From positions 124,001 to 188,000 of the forward strand of contig NZ_JBFNQN010000009.1 in the NCBI RefSeq assembly GCF_040796495.1: 64,000 nt of DNA. Direction: 5' to 3'. Below the pieces are notes generated by a model, which was given only the letters and a program-made list of their open reading frames with translations, did not search any database and had not been told where the DNA came from. This document shows positions 34,491-43,402 of the stretch, piece by piece; the stretch's first letter is position 1, and every line of letters begins with the position of its first letter. This DNA comes from Kineococcus endophyticus (GTDB taxonomy: Bacteria > Actinomycetota > Actinomycetes > Actinomycetales > Kineococcaceae). The position numbers and the translations under genes are program-made.

Positions 34491-34520
34491 CGCGTTCGGC
34501 GGCTCAGCGTCCGGCGCACC

Positions 34521-34526
34521 TAGCGT
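34521..34526 (+). promoter_or_regulatory. -10 box TAGCGT of the SAF-domain gene
   Basis: Six bases separate it from the GTG at 34533, with no ribosome binding site in between. Confidence 0.45.
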
Positions 34527-34532
34527 CGCGCC

Positions 34533-35240
34533 GTGCCCGCCACCCCTCGCGACCACCTCGACCGCCACCTCGACGACCTCGACCTCCCGTTGCCCGCTCC
34601 CCCGCCCCGCGGTCCGCTGGCCCGGCGTCGCCGCCGCCTGACCCGGCGCTGGCTGTCGGCCGGGCTGGTCGCGGCCGCCGGCGGCGTCGCCGTGGCCACG
34701 CTGGCGCCACCCGCCCCGGTGCAGGCGCGGGTCCTCGTCGCCGCGCGTGACCTGCCGACCGGCGCGGTCCTCACCGCCGCCGACGTCACACCCCAGGAAC
34801 GGGACGACGCCACCGTGCCCGACGGGACCCTGGGGGCCGCCGCCGTCCTGGGGGCGGTCCTGGCCGCGCCCGTCCGGCGCGGCGAGGTGCTGACCGACGC
34901 GCGCACGACGACGGGCCCCCTGTTGGCGGGGCAGCCGGCGGGGACGGTCGCGACGGGGGTCGAGGTGGGCGACACCGCGCTGCTGCAGAGCCTGGCACCG
35001 GGCGCCCGGGTGGACGTCCTGGCCCGGACGCAGGACCCGGTGTCGGGGGCCGCGACCGGGGCCGAGCGGATCGCCGCCGGGGTCGTGGTGCTGCGGGTCC
35101 CGGCGCCGCCGACCTCCGGCGGGCTGCTCGGCCCGTCCGGGTCGCAGGGTCCTGCGTCGGTGCTGCTCGCCGTCGACCCCGCCACGGCGGCGCGGTTGGC
35201 CGCGGCGGCGGGCCGGACCGTGGTGACGGTGCGGTCGTGA
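34533..35240 (+). CDS. SAF-domain (CpaB/RcpC-like) membrane-anchored protein
   Basis: The 235-residue product has a basic N-terminal cytosolic part and one membrane segment (about residues 42-59, LSAGLVAAAGGVAVATLA). It then has a SAF domain beginning VLVAARDLPTGAVLTAADVT and including VRRGEVLTDA. SAF proteins of this kind resemble CpaB/FlgA, which help pilus or flagellar assembly, but this gene stands alone without pilus genes. It converges on the GGDEF-EAL gene with only two bases between the stop codons. The biochemical role is unknown. Confidence 0.85.
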   Translation: MPATPRDHLDRHLDDLDLPLPAPPPRGPLARRRRRLTRRWLSAGLVAAAGGVAVATLAPPAPVQARVLVAARDLPTGAVLTAADVTPQERDDATVPDGTLGAAAVLGAVLAAPVRRGEVLTDARTTTGPLLAGQPAGTVATGVEVGDTALLQSLAPGARVDVLARTQDPVSGAATGAERIAAGVVVLRVPAPPTSGGLLGPSGSQGPASVLLAVDPATAARLAAAAGRTVVTVRS

Positions 35241-35242
35241 CG

Positions 35243-37300
35243 TCAGTCCAGGCGCGGGGTGGCGCCGGCGTGACGGACGCGCAGCAGGTCCAGGACGGCG
35301 TCGGCCGTCATGGGTCCGCCGACGTGCTCGCCCTGGGCCGTGTGGCACCCGAGCGCGGCCAGCGCCCGCTGCGTGGGCGCGTCGGTGACGCCCTCGGCCA
35401 CGACCCGCAGCCCCAGTTCGCGGGCCATCTGCACGGTGGAGCGCACGATGACCGCCCGGGCCCGGTCGCTGGTCATGCCCGTGACGAAGCTGCGGTCGAT
35501 CTTCAGCTCGTCCACCTCGAGGTCCATGAGGTAGGCCAGCGACGCCTGGCCGGTGCCGTAGTCGTCCACGGCGACCGAGCAGCCGAGCGCCCGCAGCCGG
35601 CGCACCACGGCCCGGGCCCGCGCCGGGTCGGACACGATGCCGGTCTCGGTGATCTCCAGGACGAGGGCGCAGGCGGCGACCGAGTGCCGCCGCAGACCGT
35701 CGGCGACGAGGGCCGGCAGGTCGTGGTCGGTGAGCAGCCGCGCCGAGAGGTTCACCGAGACGCTCGGGGTGAACCCGGCGGCGCTCCAGCGGGCGGCGTC
35801 GGCGAGGGCCTGGTCGAGGACGACCGCGGTCACGCCGGCGATGAGCCCGGACTGCTCGGCGAGCGGGATGAAGCGGTCGGGACCGACGGGGCCGAGCTCG
35901 GGGTGGCGCCAGCGGACGAGGGCCTCGGCCCCCACGACGACGCCGGTGTGCGCGTCCACCTGCGGCTGGTAGCGGACGAACAGCTCGCCGCGCTCGACGG
36001 CCCGGCCCAGGTCACCGAGGAGCCGCAGGCGTTCGATGCTGTTGACGTCGCGGCGTCCGGCGTACGTGCACGCCCGGCCGCGCACCTCCTTGGCCTGGTA
36101 GAGGGCGACGTCCGCGCTGCGCAGCAGCGAGGTGGCGCTGGTGCCGTGCTCCGGGGCGAGCGCCACACCGACGCTGGCGGGCAGCAGCACCTGCAGCTCC
36201 CCGACGCGCATCGGCCGGGACATCTCCTCCACGACCGCGAGCGCCAGTCCCTCGGCCTCGAGGCGGTCGGAGACGAGGAGCCCGAACTCGTCCCCGCCGA
36301 GCCGCGCCACGACGGCGTCGGCCGGGGCCTGCGCGGTGAGCCGGCCCGCGACCTCGCGCAGCAGCGCGTCCCCGACGGGGTGCCCGAGGGTGTCGTTGAC
36401 GTCCTTGAAGTGGTCGAGGTCGACGACGAGCAGGCCCGGACCGAGGTCGGCCCCCTCCCCTCCCCGCAGGGAACGCGCGGTCGCGGCGAGGAACGCGTCG
36501 CGGTTCGGAAGCCCGGTGAGGTCGTCCACGAGCGCCCGCCGCTCGTGCCGGCGGGCGACGGCGGCGCTGACGAGCATCACGGACAGGGGCACGCAGACGA
36601 GCACCAGCAGCCAGGGGCCACCCTCGGCGCTGACGACGACCACGGGCGCCGAGGCGAGGACGGCGAGGGTGAGCAGGAGACCGGAGGCCGAACCGGCCCG
36701 GACCAGGCGCCGTGGGGACCGGACGACGATCCGCCGGGAGGCGTACCGGGCGAGGCCCTGCGCCAGCAGTCCGGCCGCGCCCGCCGCCAGGACCGAGGGC
36801 CAGTCGGTGGGGTCGCGCAACGCGGGCCCGTCGGTGGCGGAGGCCCCCACGAGGAGGTCGAGCACGACGCCGCAGACGAGGACCCCCACGACGGAGGTCG
36901 CGACCGCGACGACAACGGCCTGGGGGCCGGCGCCGCGGCGCACCTGGCGCACCAGTGTGGGGACGGCCCGCACGAGGAGGGCCAGCGCGAGGGGGCCGAG
37001 GGCGACGAGCGCCACGAGGAAGCCCCACGCGAGGGGTGGCGGCTCGCCCCGCCCGCCGGTGCGGCGGGTCACGGGCCGGGACTCGGCCACGAGGACGACG
37101 GCAGCCAGGACGAGGGCGAAGCGCGAGGCGTGCCACGGCGCGGGGGCGGCGAGGGCGGCCAGCACCGCGACGGACAGGACCGCGACCGCGACGACCACGG
37201 CCAGGAGGTCGAGCGCGAAGGGGACGTCAGGACGCGGCCGAGCCGGGCGACGCGTCGGGGAGATGCGGGGTGCGGCGAGGGCAGCCGTCGTGCGCTGCAC
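35243..37300 (-). CDS. GGDEF-EAL cyclic di-GMP signalling membrane protein
   Basis: The 685-residue product has about seven N-terminal membrane segments (residues about 28-245), a GGDEF domain (about 250-410) and an EAL domain (about 425-675). The cyclase site is intact (VVARLGGDEFGLLVSD). The product-inhibition site before it is APAD rather than RxxD, so feedback is probably lost. The phosphodiesterase residues are largely present: GAEALVRWRHP, SVNLSARLL, LEITETGIV, VDDYGTGQASLAYLM, ELKIDRSFV, VVAEGV and TAQGE. The protein could both make and degrade c-di-GMP. GGGAGG before the GTG at 37300 supports the start. c-di-GMP commonly controls exopolysaccharide, which would link it to the first locus; this is inference. 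Confidence 0.93.
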   Translation of the reverse strand: MQRTTAALAAPRISPTRRPARPRPDVPFALDLLAVVVAVAVLSVAVLAALAAPAPWHASRFALVLAAVVLVAESRPVTRRTGGRGEPPPLAWGFLVALVALGPLALALLVRAVPTLVRQVRRGAGPQAVVVAVATSVVGVLVCGVVLDLLVGASATDGPALRDPTDWPSVLAAGAAGLLAQGLARYASRRIVVRSPRRLVRAGSASGLLLTLAVLASAPVVVVSAEGGPWLLVLVCVPLSVMLVSAAVARRHERRALVDDLTGLPNRDAFLAATARSLRGGEGADLGPGLLVVDLDHFKDVNDTLGHPVGDALLREVAGRLTAQAPADAVVARLGGDEFGLLVSDRLEAEGLALAVVEEMSRPMRVGELQVLLPASVGVALAPEHGTSATSLLRSADVALYQAKEVRGRACTYAGRRDVNSIERLRLLGDLGRAVERGELFVRYQPQVDAHTGVVVGAEALVRWRHPELGPVGPDRFIPLAEQSGLIAGVTAVVLDQALADAARWSAAGFTPSVSVNLSARLLTDHDLPALVADGLRRHSVAACALVLEITETGIVSDPARARAVVRRLRALGCSVAVDDYGTGQASLAYLMDLEVDELKIDRSFVTGMTSDRARAVIVRSTVQMARELGLRVVAEGVTDAPTQRALAALGCHTAQGEHVGGPMTADAVLDLLRVRHAGATPRLD

Positions 37301-37466
37301 GTCCCACCTCCCGCCACCGGACCCGGACCCCTCGGACGGACCGGGCCGGCGCCCCCCGTTCGGGGGAGGACAGGCGGCGGTCCGCGCCCATCATGGGGGT
37401 CGAGACGGCGCGGCAGAAGCTCTGAGTGGGCAGGAGACAGGACTTTCGACCGAGAGTCAGTGTGGT

Positions 37467-37476
37467 TGAACGTTCA
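37467..37476. promoter_or_regulatory. Palindrome TGAACGTTCA in the 262-base gap upstream of the GGDEF-EAL gene
   Basis: This is a perfect ten-base palindrome with CGTTCAGTCAG next to it. It resembles TetR-family half sites. The rest of the gap 37301-37562 shows only the ribosome binding site of the minus-strand gene and no further gene. Confidence 0.25.
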
Positions 37477-37562
37477 GTCAGCAACGTGTGTCTCTGTGCA
37501 CATCACGGATGACGGAGCGTGTTCCCGTCGCCACCGATGCGGTACTCGGCCCTGCTCCGCGC

Positions 37563-37721
37563 TCAGTCCCAGTGCGGCGGGCGCTGGGACAGGTACCAGT
37601 CGTCGTCCAGCCCGGTCCCCGAGCGCTCGCCCCACCCCTCGTCGCGGTCGTCGGCGGAGCGCTCGTCCTCCAGCGGGACCTCCCGGTCCTCGTCCCCCGG
37701 CCCGGCCGGTGCCGGGCTCAC
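37563..37721 (-). CDS. 52-residue acidic protein coupled to the helicase-like gene
   Basis: The GTG at 37721 overlaps the stop of the helicase-like gene as GTGA. It encodes 52 residues, mostly Asp, Glu, Arg and Gly, ending in DDDWYLSQRPPHWD. No membrane segment or known domain is visible. The four-base overlap and the aromatic C-terminal motif suggest a real, translationally coupled gene rather than a chance frame. It may be a partner of the helicase-like protein. I do not recognise a characterised family. Confidence 0.6.
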   Translation of the reverse strand: MSPAPAGPGDEDREVPLEDERSADDRDEGWGERSGTGLDDDWYLSQRPPHWD

Positions 37722-40700
37722 GGCGCCTGCACCCCGCTGCGGTCGAGGTCGACGGCCGGTGTCGCGGACGTGCGGCCCCCCTGGGGCAGGACGTGACCCT
37801 TCGGTCCGTCGGAGCCCGCCAGGTCGACCATCCACGGCAGGTCGTGGCCGGTGTCGGCCAGGGCGTCCCGCCACAGGCCCGCGACGCGGTCCGCCTCGGC
37901 GTCGGCGTCGGCGAAGACGTCCGCGGTGAGGACCCGCACGTACCGCCAGCCGCGGCGCTCCAGCTCGGTGGGGCCGTCGACCTCGCGGTCGACGACGTCC
38001 CCGCTCGCCCACGTCGCGTCGTCCAGCTCGACGACCAGGGCCGGGCCGGCGCCCGCCCGGGCCCGGGCGTCCCGGACGACGAGGGCCAGGACGCGGGAGG
38101 TGCCGACCTGGCACTCGACCGGCAACCCGATCCGCCGGCACGCGCTCGCGAGGCGACGCACCACCGCGTCGGCCCCGGGCTGCTCGGGGCGTCCCGACTC
38201 GGCCAGGACCTCCTCGCGCTCCCAGGCGCGCGCGGCGCGGTCCAGCAGCGCGCGTCCGTCCTCCTGGTCCTCGGCGTCCGCGCCGGAGCTCCAGCCGGAG
38301 TCGTCGAGGACGAGGGTGGTGCGCAGCCGGCTGCGGGTCAGGGCCATCCACGCCTCCGCGCGGGCGGTGGCACGGCCCTCGGCGGCCCCGGCCTCTGTTC
38401 CGTCGTCGTGGGCGGCCCCCAGCGCGGGCCCGTTGAGGACGGCGTCGGTGACGACGAGCACGTGGTCGCGGCGCTCCCCGGTCCAGCGGACCGGCGTGCC
38501 GACCAGCAGGGGCTCACGCCCGACGGACAGCGGCAGGCCCCGGTCGAGCGCCTGCCGCCGCACGGTGTCGGCGAGCAGCTCGGCACCCGCGGCGTCGGGC
38601 ACGACGACGCCGAGGGACTCCTCGGGGTGGGCGCTCAGCGCCGCCAGCGCCGTCTCCAGCACGAGGTCGACGAGCGCGTCGGGGCCCCGCCGCGCCCCCG
38701 GCGGGCGGTCCGACGTCCGGGCGGTGGCCCGCCCGTCGTGCCCGGGGCCGGGCAGGGAGACCTGCGCCGCCGGGGCGGGGACACCGGACAGCAGGGTGTC
38801 GTCCAGCAGGGCGTGCTGGCGGTCCAGCCGCAGCGTGGGCAGCACGCCCTCCACGTCGGCGAAGAGGCTGTCCCGCACCGGTCCGGGCACGGTGTGCTCG
38901 TCGCGAGCGGTCGGCAGGTCGGCCGGACCGGGCAGCTGCGGGTCCCCCACGACGAGGACGCGCGCGGCGCGGGACAGCGCCGGCAGCGCCGCCGCCGTCG
39001 TCGTGGACTGGGCCCCGAGCAGCACGAGCAGGTCGGCGTCGTGGACCTCGTCCGCCAGCCGGGCGACCCCCGCCGCCGACAGCGCGGTCACGGGCAGCAG
39101 GTCACCGGGGCGCCCCGACGCCTGGGCCCTCGCGTCGAGGGCGGCACGCACCCGCGCCGCCTGGCGGCCGCGACGGGCCGCGACGGCGAGCTGCAGCTCG
39201 TACCGGGCGGTGCGCAGCGCGGCGGCCTCCCCCGTGCCGACCAGCGGGTCGACCATCGAGACGGCGTCCAGGACACCCGCCCACCAGGCGCGTTCCACCT
39301 CCGAGGGCAGGTGCAGGCTGCCCGGTCCGCCCCAGCGGGCGCGCAGGTCCTCCAGGAGCCCGCCCCAGCCGGCCCCCTCCAGCTCGTCCAGCAGGACCGT
39401 CCGGCGGGGCAGCGGGCCGAGCGCCTCCGCGTCGGCCGCGAGCGCGCGCAGGAGGGCCGACAGCTCCGGCAGCTGGACGTCCTGCAGGGACGTGGCCCCC
39501 AGGTCCGTCCACGAGCGGGGCGGCAGCACGCGAGCGAGGTCGTCGAGCTCGCGCCGCACGGCGGCCACCGCGGCGATGAGCGCGTCGAGGTCGTCGGGGA
39601 CGACGGGTGCGTTGTCCCGCACGGAGACCCGCTGCCACCGCAGGCGCTCGGACCGGGCCTGCTGCAGCCACTCGTGCAGGGTGGCCCAGTCCCCGGCGGA
39701 GACGTCCGGGCGCAGCAGCGCCCGGGCCTCCCGGCGCAGGCGCCAGCGGCGCATCCAGCCCTGCCGCACCTCGTGCTCGCGCCGCCACTGGGGCGTGGCG
39801 GTCGCAGCCGCGACGTCGCCGAGGGACTGCCCGAAGACCTCGGCGCCGAAGCGCCCGATGGTCGTGCGGACCCCGTCGAGGAGCTCGGTGCGCTCGGCGG
39901 CCTCCGCGACCGACGCGGCGCCGCGCAGACCCGCTGCGTCGCAGACGGTCGCGAGCAGCGCGCGCAACGCCGGCAGCCGCTGGCCGATGAGGTTCTCGAC
40001 CCGCTCCAGGGCCTGCTCGGCGGCCTCGGGCGTGCGCAGGTCCGCACCGGCCCAGGGCGTCGTGCCGGGGCCGACGTCGAAGGCCCCGAGGTCGACGGCC
40101 TCGACGAGGCGGTCGGCCCAGCCGGCGACGTCCTCGCGCGCGCAGGACGACAGGTCCGCACCGCGCAGCCGACGGCTCGTCGTCGGCGGCTCGGGGCGCT
40201 CGGCCAGGTCCAGCAGGGCGCGCATGGCCTCGGCCGCGCTCACACCCCACGGCTCGCGGAGGCGGTGCAGCGCGGTCGCGTGCTCCTCGAGGGCGCGGGC
40301 GGGGCCGGCCACGTCGGGGTCGGCGCCGGGGGCGCCGCCGGACGGGGCGGCGGCGTCCAGACGCGCGCGCACCTCCCGGCGGGCCGCGTCGAGCTGGACG
40401 GAGGCGTCGTCGGCCGAGGAGTCCAGGTCGGCCACGAGGTGCAGCAGCAGGCGGCCGAACCCGTTGTCCCGCAGGCGCTCGTCCACGGCGCGACGGTCGG
40501 CGGCGGAGTCGGCGACGAGGAGGACGCGACGGCCCGCGGCGACCTCGGAGGCGATGACGGCCGCGGCGACCTGCGTCGCCCCGGTGCCGGTGGGGGCGTC
40601 CAGCCGGACGTCCTGCCCGGACAGCACGGTCTCCACGACGCGGCGCTGGGCCGGGTCGAGGGCGAGGCCCTCGACCAGGTCCGGACCGGTGTCCGGGGTG

Positions 40701-41506
40701 CTCGCGTCCTCGTCCACCGGCCCGGCCGCGGCCAGGGGCTCGACCGGGCGGCGGCCCGCGACGGCGGCGACGACGCGGTGGTCGCGCACGAGCCCGCCCC
40801 GGCGACGCAGGTCCGCCAGCAGGTCCGCGCCCGGGTCGGCGAAGGTCGCCAGCAGCAGCCGGCGCTCGACCCGCAGCCCGCGCACCCCCGCGAGCTGGCG
40901 GCGCAGCTCGTCCATGGCGGGGTTGGGGTCGAAGCCCCAGTGGGCGCCCACGGCGGCCGCGATGCGGCGCGTGTCGAGGTCGACGCCGAGCTCGGCGCGC
41001 GCGACGCGGACGAGGACGGGGTTCACGATCACCTCGGGGGCCAGCTGGACGACGAAGTCGTCGAGCGCCTCGGTCGCCGGGCTGAGCGTGCAGCGGCGCA
41101 GCAGGACGGGCGTGCGGCGCGGGGCCCGCAGCGCGGCCGGGGCGGCGCCCTCGGCGAGCGTCGCGGCGTCGGGTTCGTCGGCCATGGACCAGCCGGCGAT
41201 GCCGACGGCGACGGCGAGCGACCGGGTCCCGCGCTGGGCCAGGAGGGCTCCGGCGAGGCGGTGGGTGGTGCGGGCCCGGCGGCGGGCCTCGGCGAAGGCC
41301 CCCGCCTCGCGCACGAGGCTGGTCAGGGGCGCGGGACCGCCCGCGAGGAGCTGGGCGAGGCCGGAGGGGTGCGCGGTGGTCAGGTCGAGCACGGCGTCGG
41401 TCCCCACCGGGCAGTCGAGCAGCGCCGACGTGCCCCCGAGGACCTCCGCCTCCGCCCACCAGCGCCGACGCGTCGAGTCGGGACCGGTCGCGGGAGAAGA
41501 CGTCAC
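37718..41506 (-). CDS. Helicase-like protein with degenerate ATPase motifs and nuclease-like C-terminus
   Basis: The 1262-residue product follows the plan of large superfamily-1-like proteins that end in a Vsr/MTES_1575-type endonuclease fold. Residue 300 onward reads LDPAQRRVV, then LDAPTGTGATQVAAAVI where Walker A is expected. The Lys of GKT/GKS is Ala. Motif II, normally DLVxxDEA, reads DADLLVLLGAQSTT near 825 and lacks Asp-Glu. Motif III-like VVGDPQLPGP (about 853) and motif VI-like MALTRSRLRTTLVLDD (about 1058) remain. Residues about 1118-1215 (LPVECQVGTSRVLALVV, ALVVELDDATWAS, ERRGWRYVRVLTADVFADAD) look like the nuclease fold. ATP hydrolysis is doubtful. A TAACCT box seven bases before the GTG suggests a leaderless start. 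A coupled 52-residue gene follows. Confidence 0.85.
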   Translation of the reverse strand: MTSSPATGPDSTRRRWWAEAEVLGGTSALLDCPVGTDAVLDLTTAHPSGLAQLLAGGPAPLTSLVREAGAFAEARRRARTTHRLAGALLAQRGTRSLAVAVGIAGWSMADEPDAATLAEGAAPAALRAPRRTPVLLRRCTLSPATEALDDFVVQLAPEVIVNPVLVRVARAELGVDLDTRRIAAAVGAHWGFDPNPAMDELRRQLAGVRGLRVERRLLLATFADPGADLLADLRRRGGLVRDHRVVAAVAGRRPVEPLAAAGPVDEDASTPDTGPDLVEGLALDPAQRRVVETVLSGQDVRLDAPTGTGATQVAAAVIASEVAAGRRVLLVADSAADRRAVDERLRDNGFGRLLLHLVADLDSSADDASVQLDAARREVRARLDAAAPSGGAPGADPDVAGPARALEEHATALHRLREPWGVSAAEAMRALLDLAERPEPPTTSRRLRGADLSSCAREDVAGWADRLVEAVDLGAFDVGPGTTPWAGADLRTPEAAEQALERVENLIGQRLPALRALLATVCDAAGLRGAASVAEAAERTELLDGVRTTIGRFGAEVFGQSLGDVAAATATPQWRREHEVRQGWMRRWRLRREARALLRPDVSAGDWATLHEWLQQARSERLRWQRVSVRDNAPVVPDDLDALIAAVAAVRRELDDLARVLPPRSWTDLGATSLQDVQLPELSALLRALAADAEALGPLPRRTVLLDELEGAGWGGLLEDLRARWGGPGSLHLPSEVERAWWAGVLDAVSMVDPLVGTGEAAALRTARYELQLAVAARRGRQAARVRAALDARAQASGRPGDLLPVTALSAAGVARLADEVHDADLLVLLGAQSTTTAAALPALSRAARVLVVGDPQLPGPADLPTARDEHTVPGPVRDSLFADVEGVLPTLRLDRQHALLDDTLLSGVPAPAAQVSLPGPGHDGRATARTSDRPPGARRGPDALVDLVLETALAALSAHPEESLGVVVPDAAGAELLADTVRRQALDRGLPLSVGREPLLVGTPVRWTGERRDHVLVVTDAVLNGPALGAAHDDGTEAGAAEGRATARAEAWMALTRSRLRTTLVLDDSGWSSGADAEDQEDGRALLDRAARAWEREEVLAESGRPEQPGADAVVRRLASACRRIGLPVECQVGTSRVLALVVRDARARAGAGPALVVELDDATWASGDVVDREVDGPTELERRGWRYVRVLTADVFADADAEADRVAGLWRDALADTGHDLPWMVDLAGSDGPKGHVLPQGGRTSATPAVDLDRSGVQAP

Positions 41507-41513
41507 GCGGTCA

Positions 41514-41519
41514 AGGTTA
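41514..41519 (-). promoter_or_regulatory. -10 box TAACCT of the helicase-like gene
   Basis: The box lies on the minus strand with a seven-base gap to the GTG at 41506, within the 36-base space after the phosphatase gene. Confidence 0.45.
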
Positions 41520-41542
41520 GGCGTCGCCCGACGTGGATCGGG

Positions 41543-43213
41543 TCAGGTGCGCGGCTCCTGCGTGCCGCCGCGCGCGAGCGGCACCGCGGGTACGGGAGCG
41601 GCCCCTCGCGACAGGGCCACGAGGGTGACGTCGTCGCGGGCCCGGCCGCCGCTGAAGCGCCGGGCGACGTCGAGGGCCTCGTCGACGAGGGCCTGCGGCG
41701 TCAGTTCCGGCAGCCGCCCGAGGGCGTGCAGGACGCCGGCGATCCCCAGCTCGTCCGTGCTGCCCGTCGGCCGAGCCTCGGTCAGCCCGTCGGTGTAGAC
41801 GACGAGGACCGAGCCCGGGGCCAGCGACGTCGTGCGGGTCTGCCAGGCGCCGGGCACGTCGAGGTGCAGCCAGGACAGCAGCGGACCGGTGGCGTCCAGC
41901 TCGGTCACGACGCGCACCCCGCCGGACTCCTCGTCCGTCCGCAGCACGACGGGGGCGGGGTGGCCGGCGTTGGCGTAGGAGACGGTCCCGGAGTCGGGGT
42001 CGACGACCACGACGACGCAGCTGGCGAACCGCTCGGCCTCGTCGGCGAAGACGCGGGCCGCCATGGCCAGGGCCAGGTCGGGTTCGGGCGCCAGGTGCAG
42101 GGCCGCCTCGAGCAGCCGCTTGAGCTGGATGGCGACGATGCCCGCGCGCGCCCCGTGGCCCGAGACGTCGGCGACGACGACGGCGAACCGGCCGTCCGCC
42201 AGCGGCAGCACGTCGTACCAGTCCCCCGCGAGCAGCCCCTCGGCCGGGCGCAGGGCGGCGGCCGAGGACCAGCCCGGGACCACGGGCAGGTCGTGCGCCG
42301 TCAGCTGGTCGCGGACCTCCGCGACCAGGGGCTGCCCCTGCTGCAGGGCCTCGCGCGCCGAGACCGCGTCGGCCAGCTCGTCGAGGATGCGGCGCCGCAT
42401 CGTCTCGGCCGAGGCCGCCACGGCCGCGAGCTCGGGCGGGCCGGGGAGGGTGATGGGCTTCTGCAGCTCCCCGCCCGCCGCCTCGAGCAGCTGCGCCGAG
42501 AGCGACCCGAGGGGATGCAGGACCCACCGGCGGACGAGGTAGAGGACGGCCGGGACGACGAGGAGCGTCATGGCGGCGACGGCCAGCTGGACACTGCGGA
42601 TCCGGTTCCGCTCGGCCTCCAGGCTCAAACGGGACGTCCGCTCGAGCTCCCGGACGCTGTCGTTGAGCGCACCCAGGTCCCGGTAAGTGCTCTGGAGGGC
42701 TTGCACCGAGGGGTCGTCGAGGATCGACCGGCTCAGGCCGGCTGCGTCCAGGTTCGCCTTGAAGGACGCCTGACGGTCTATGACGCTGCGCCAGTAGGCG
42801 GCGTCGTCGAGCACCCGGGTCAGGTCCTGGCGGACCGAGACGTCCAGAGCCTCGTCCCGCGACTGTCCGACGAGCGGAGTGCGGGCGTCCTCGTACTGCT
42901 GCAGCGCCTTCGTCCGGTTGGCCTGCTCGGCCGTCTGCCGCGCCGCGGTCGACGACGTGATGTAGAGCTGGTGGGCTGATTGGGCTTGAACGATGCTGCG
43001 GGAGAACGTGTCGACCTCGCGGGAGAGCTGCGTGCCGGACTCCTCGGGGTCTCGCGCCGAGGTGGTCAGCCAGAGGCTGCTGAGGAGCATGAAGACCGTG
43101 AGGACCAGCACGATCGCGAGGAAAGACACCCCCATGACCGACACGCGGCGCTGGAGGGTCGTGCGCGTCATGAGCCGGTGCCAGGCGCTCGCCACCCCGC
43201 TCAGCTGCCCCAC
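41543..43213 (-). CDS. SpoIIE/PP2C-type protein phosphatase with sensor region
   Basis: The 556-residue product has two membrane segments (about residues 25-48 and 210-230) around a roughly 160-residue helical outer sensor. A HAMP-like stretch starting VLHPLGSLSAQLLEA follows, then a PP2C domain of the RsbU/SpoIIE kind at about 315-535. Metal-binding motifs are intact: LLAGDWYDVLPLADG, VVVADVSGHGARAGIVA, LVVYTDGLTEARP and ARDDVTLVALS. It likely dephosphorylates an anti-sigma-factor antagonist in response to an outside signal. No such partner is in the window. The GTG at 43213 has GAGGGG directly in front; an inner start at the MTRTTLQRR region is possible. Confidence 0.9.
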   Translation of the reverse strand: MGQLSGVASAWHRLMTRTTLQRRVSVMGVSFLAIVLVLTVFMLLSSLWLTTSARDPEESGTQLSREVDTFSRSIVQAQSAHQLYITSSTAARQTAEQANRTKALQQYEDARTPLVGQSRDEALDVSVRQDLTRVLDDAAYWRSVIDRQASFKANLDAAGLSRSILDDPSVQALQSTYRDLGALNDSVRELERTSRLSLEAERNRIRSVQLAVAAMTLLVVPAVLYLVRRWVLHPLGSLSAQLLEAAGGELQKPITLPGPPELAAVAASAETMRRRILDELADAVSAREALQQGQPLVAEVRDQLTAHDLPVVPGWSSAAALRPAEGLLAGDWYDVLPLADGRFAVVVADVSGHGARAGIVAIQLKRLLEAALHLAPEPDLALAMAARVFADEAERFASCVVVVVDPDSGTVSYANAGHPAPVVLRTDEESGGVRVVTELDATGPLLSWLHLDVPGAWQTRTTSLAPGSVLVVYTDGLTEARPTGSTDELGIAGVLHALGRLPELTPQALVDEALDVARRFSGGRARDDVTLVALSRGAAPVPAVPLARGGTQEPRT

Positions 43214-43402
43214 CCCCTCGCGCGCATCCGCCGGCGTGGATCACCGGTCGGTCGGCACACACCTTGTCATCCCCGGTCCCGCCGGGTCACCCACCCGTCC
43301 CACGCGCACGCCGCGCAGATCGTTCCCGGCAGGCGCATCGGCAGGTCGGTCGGCGGCTGCCTCGGCGGGCGGCACCGCGGGTGACGCGGTAGGGGTGGTC
43401 GG

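Noticed and set aside
35237-42979. A 7.7-kb open frame on the plus strand
   Set aside because: It lies exactly opposite the GGDEF-EAL, helicase-like and phosphatase genes, has a Gly/Arg/Val/Asp-rich translation without domains, and is the usual high-GC mirror frame of real genes.
37563-43213. Anti-phage defence island around the helicase-nuclease-like gene
   Set aside because: The neighbours are a signalling protein and a phosphatase. No methyltransferase, reverse transcriptase, toxin or other defence gene is present.
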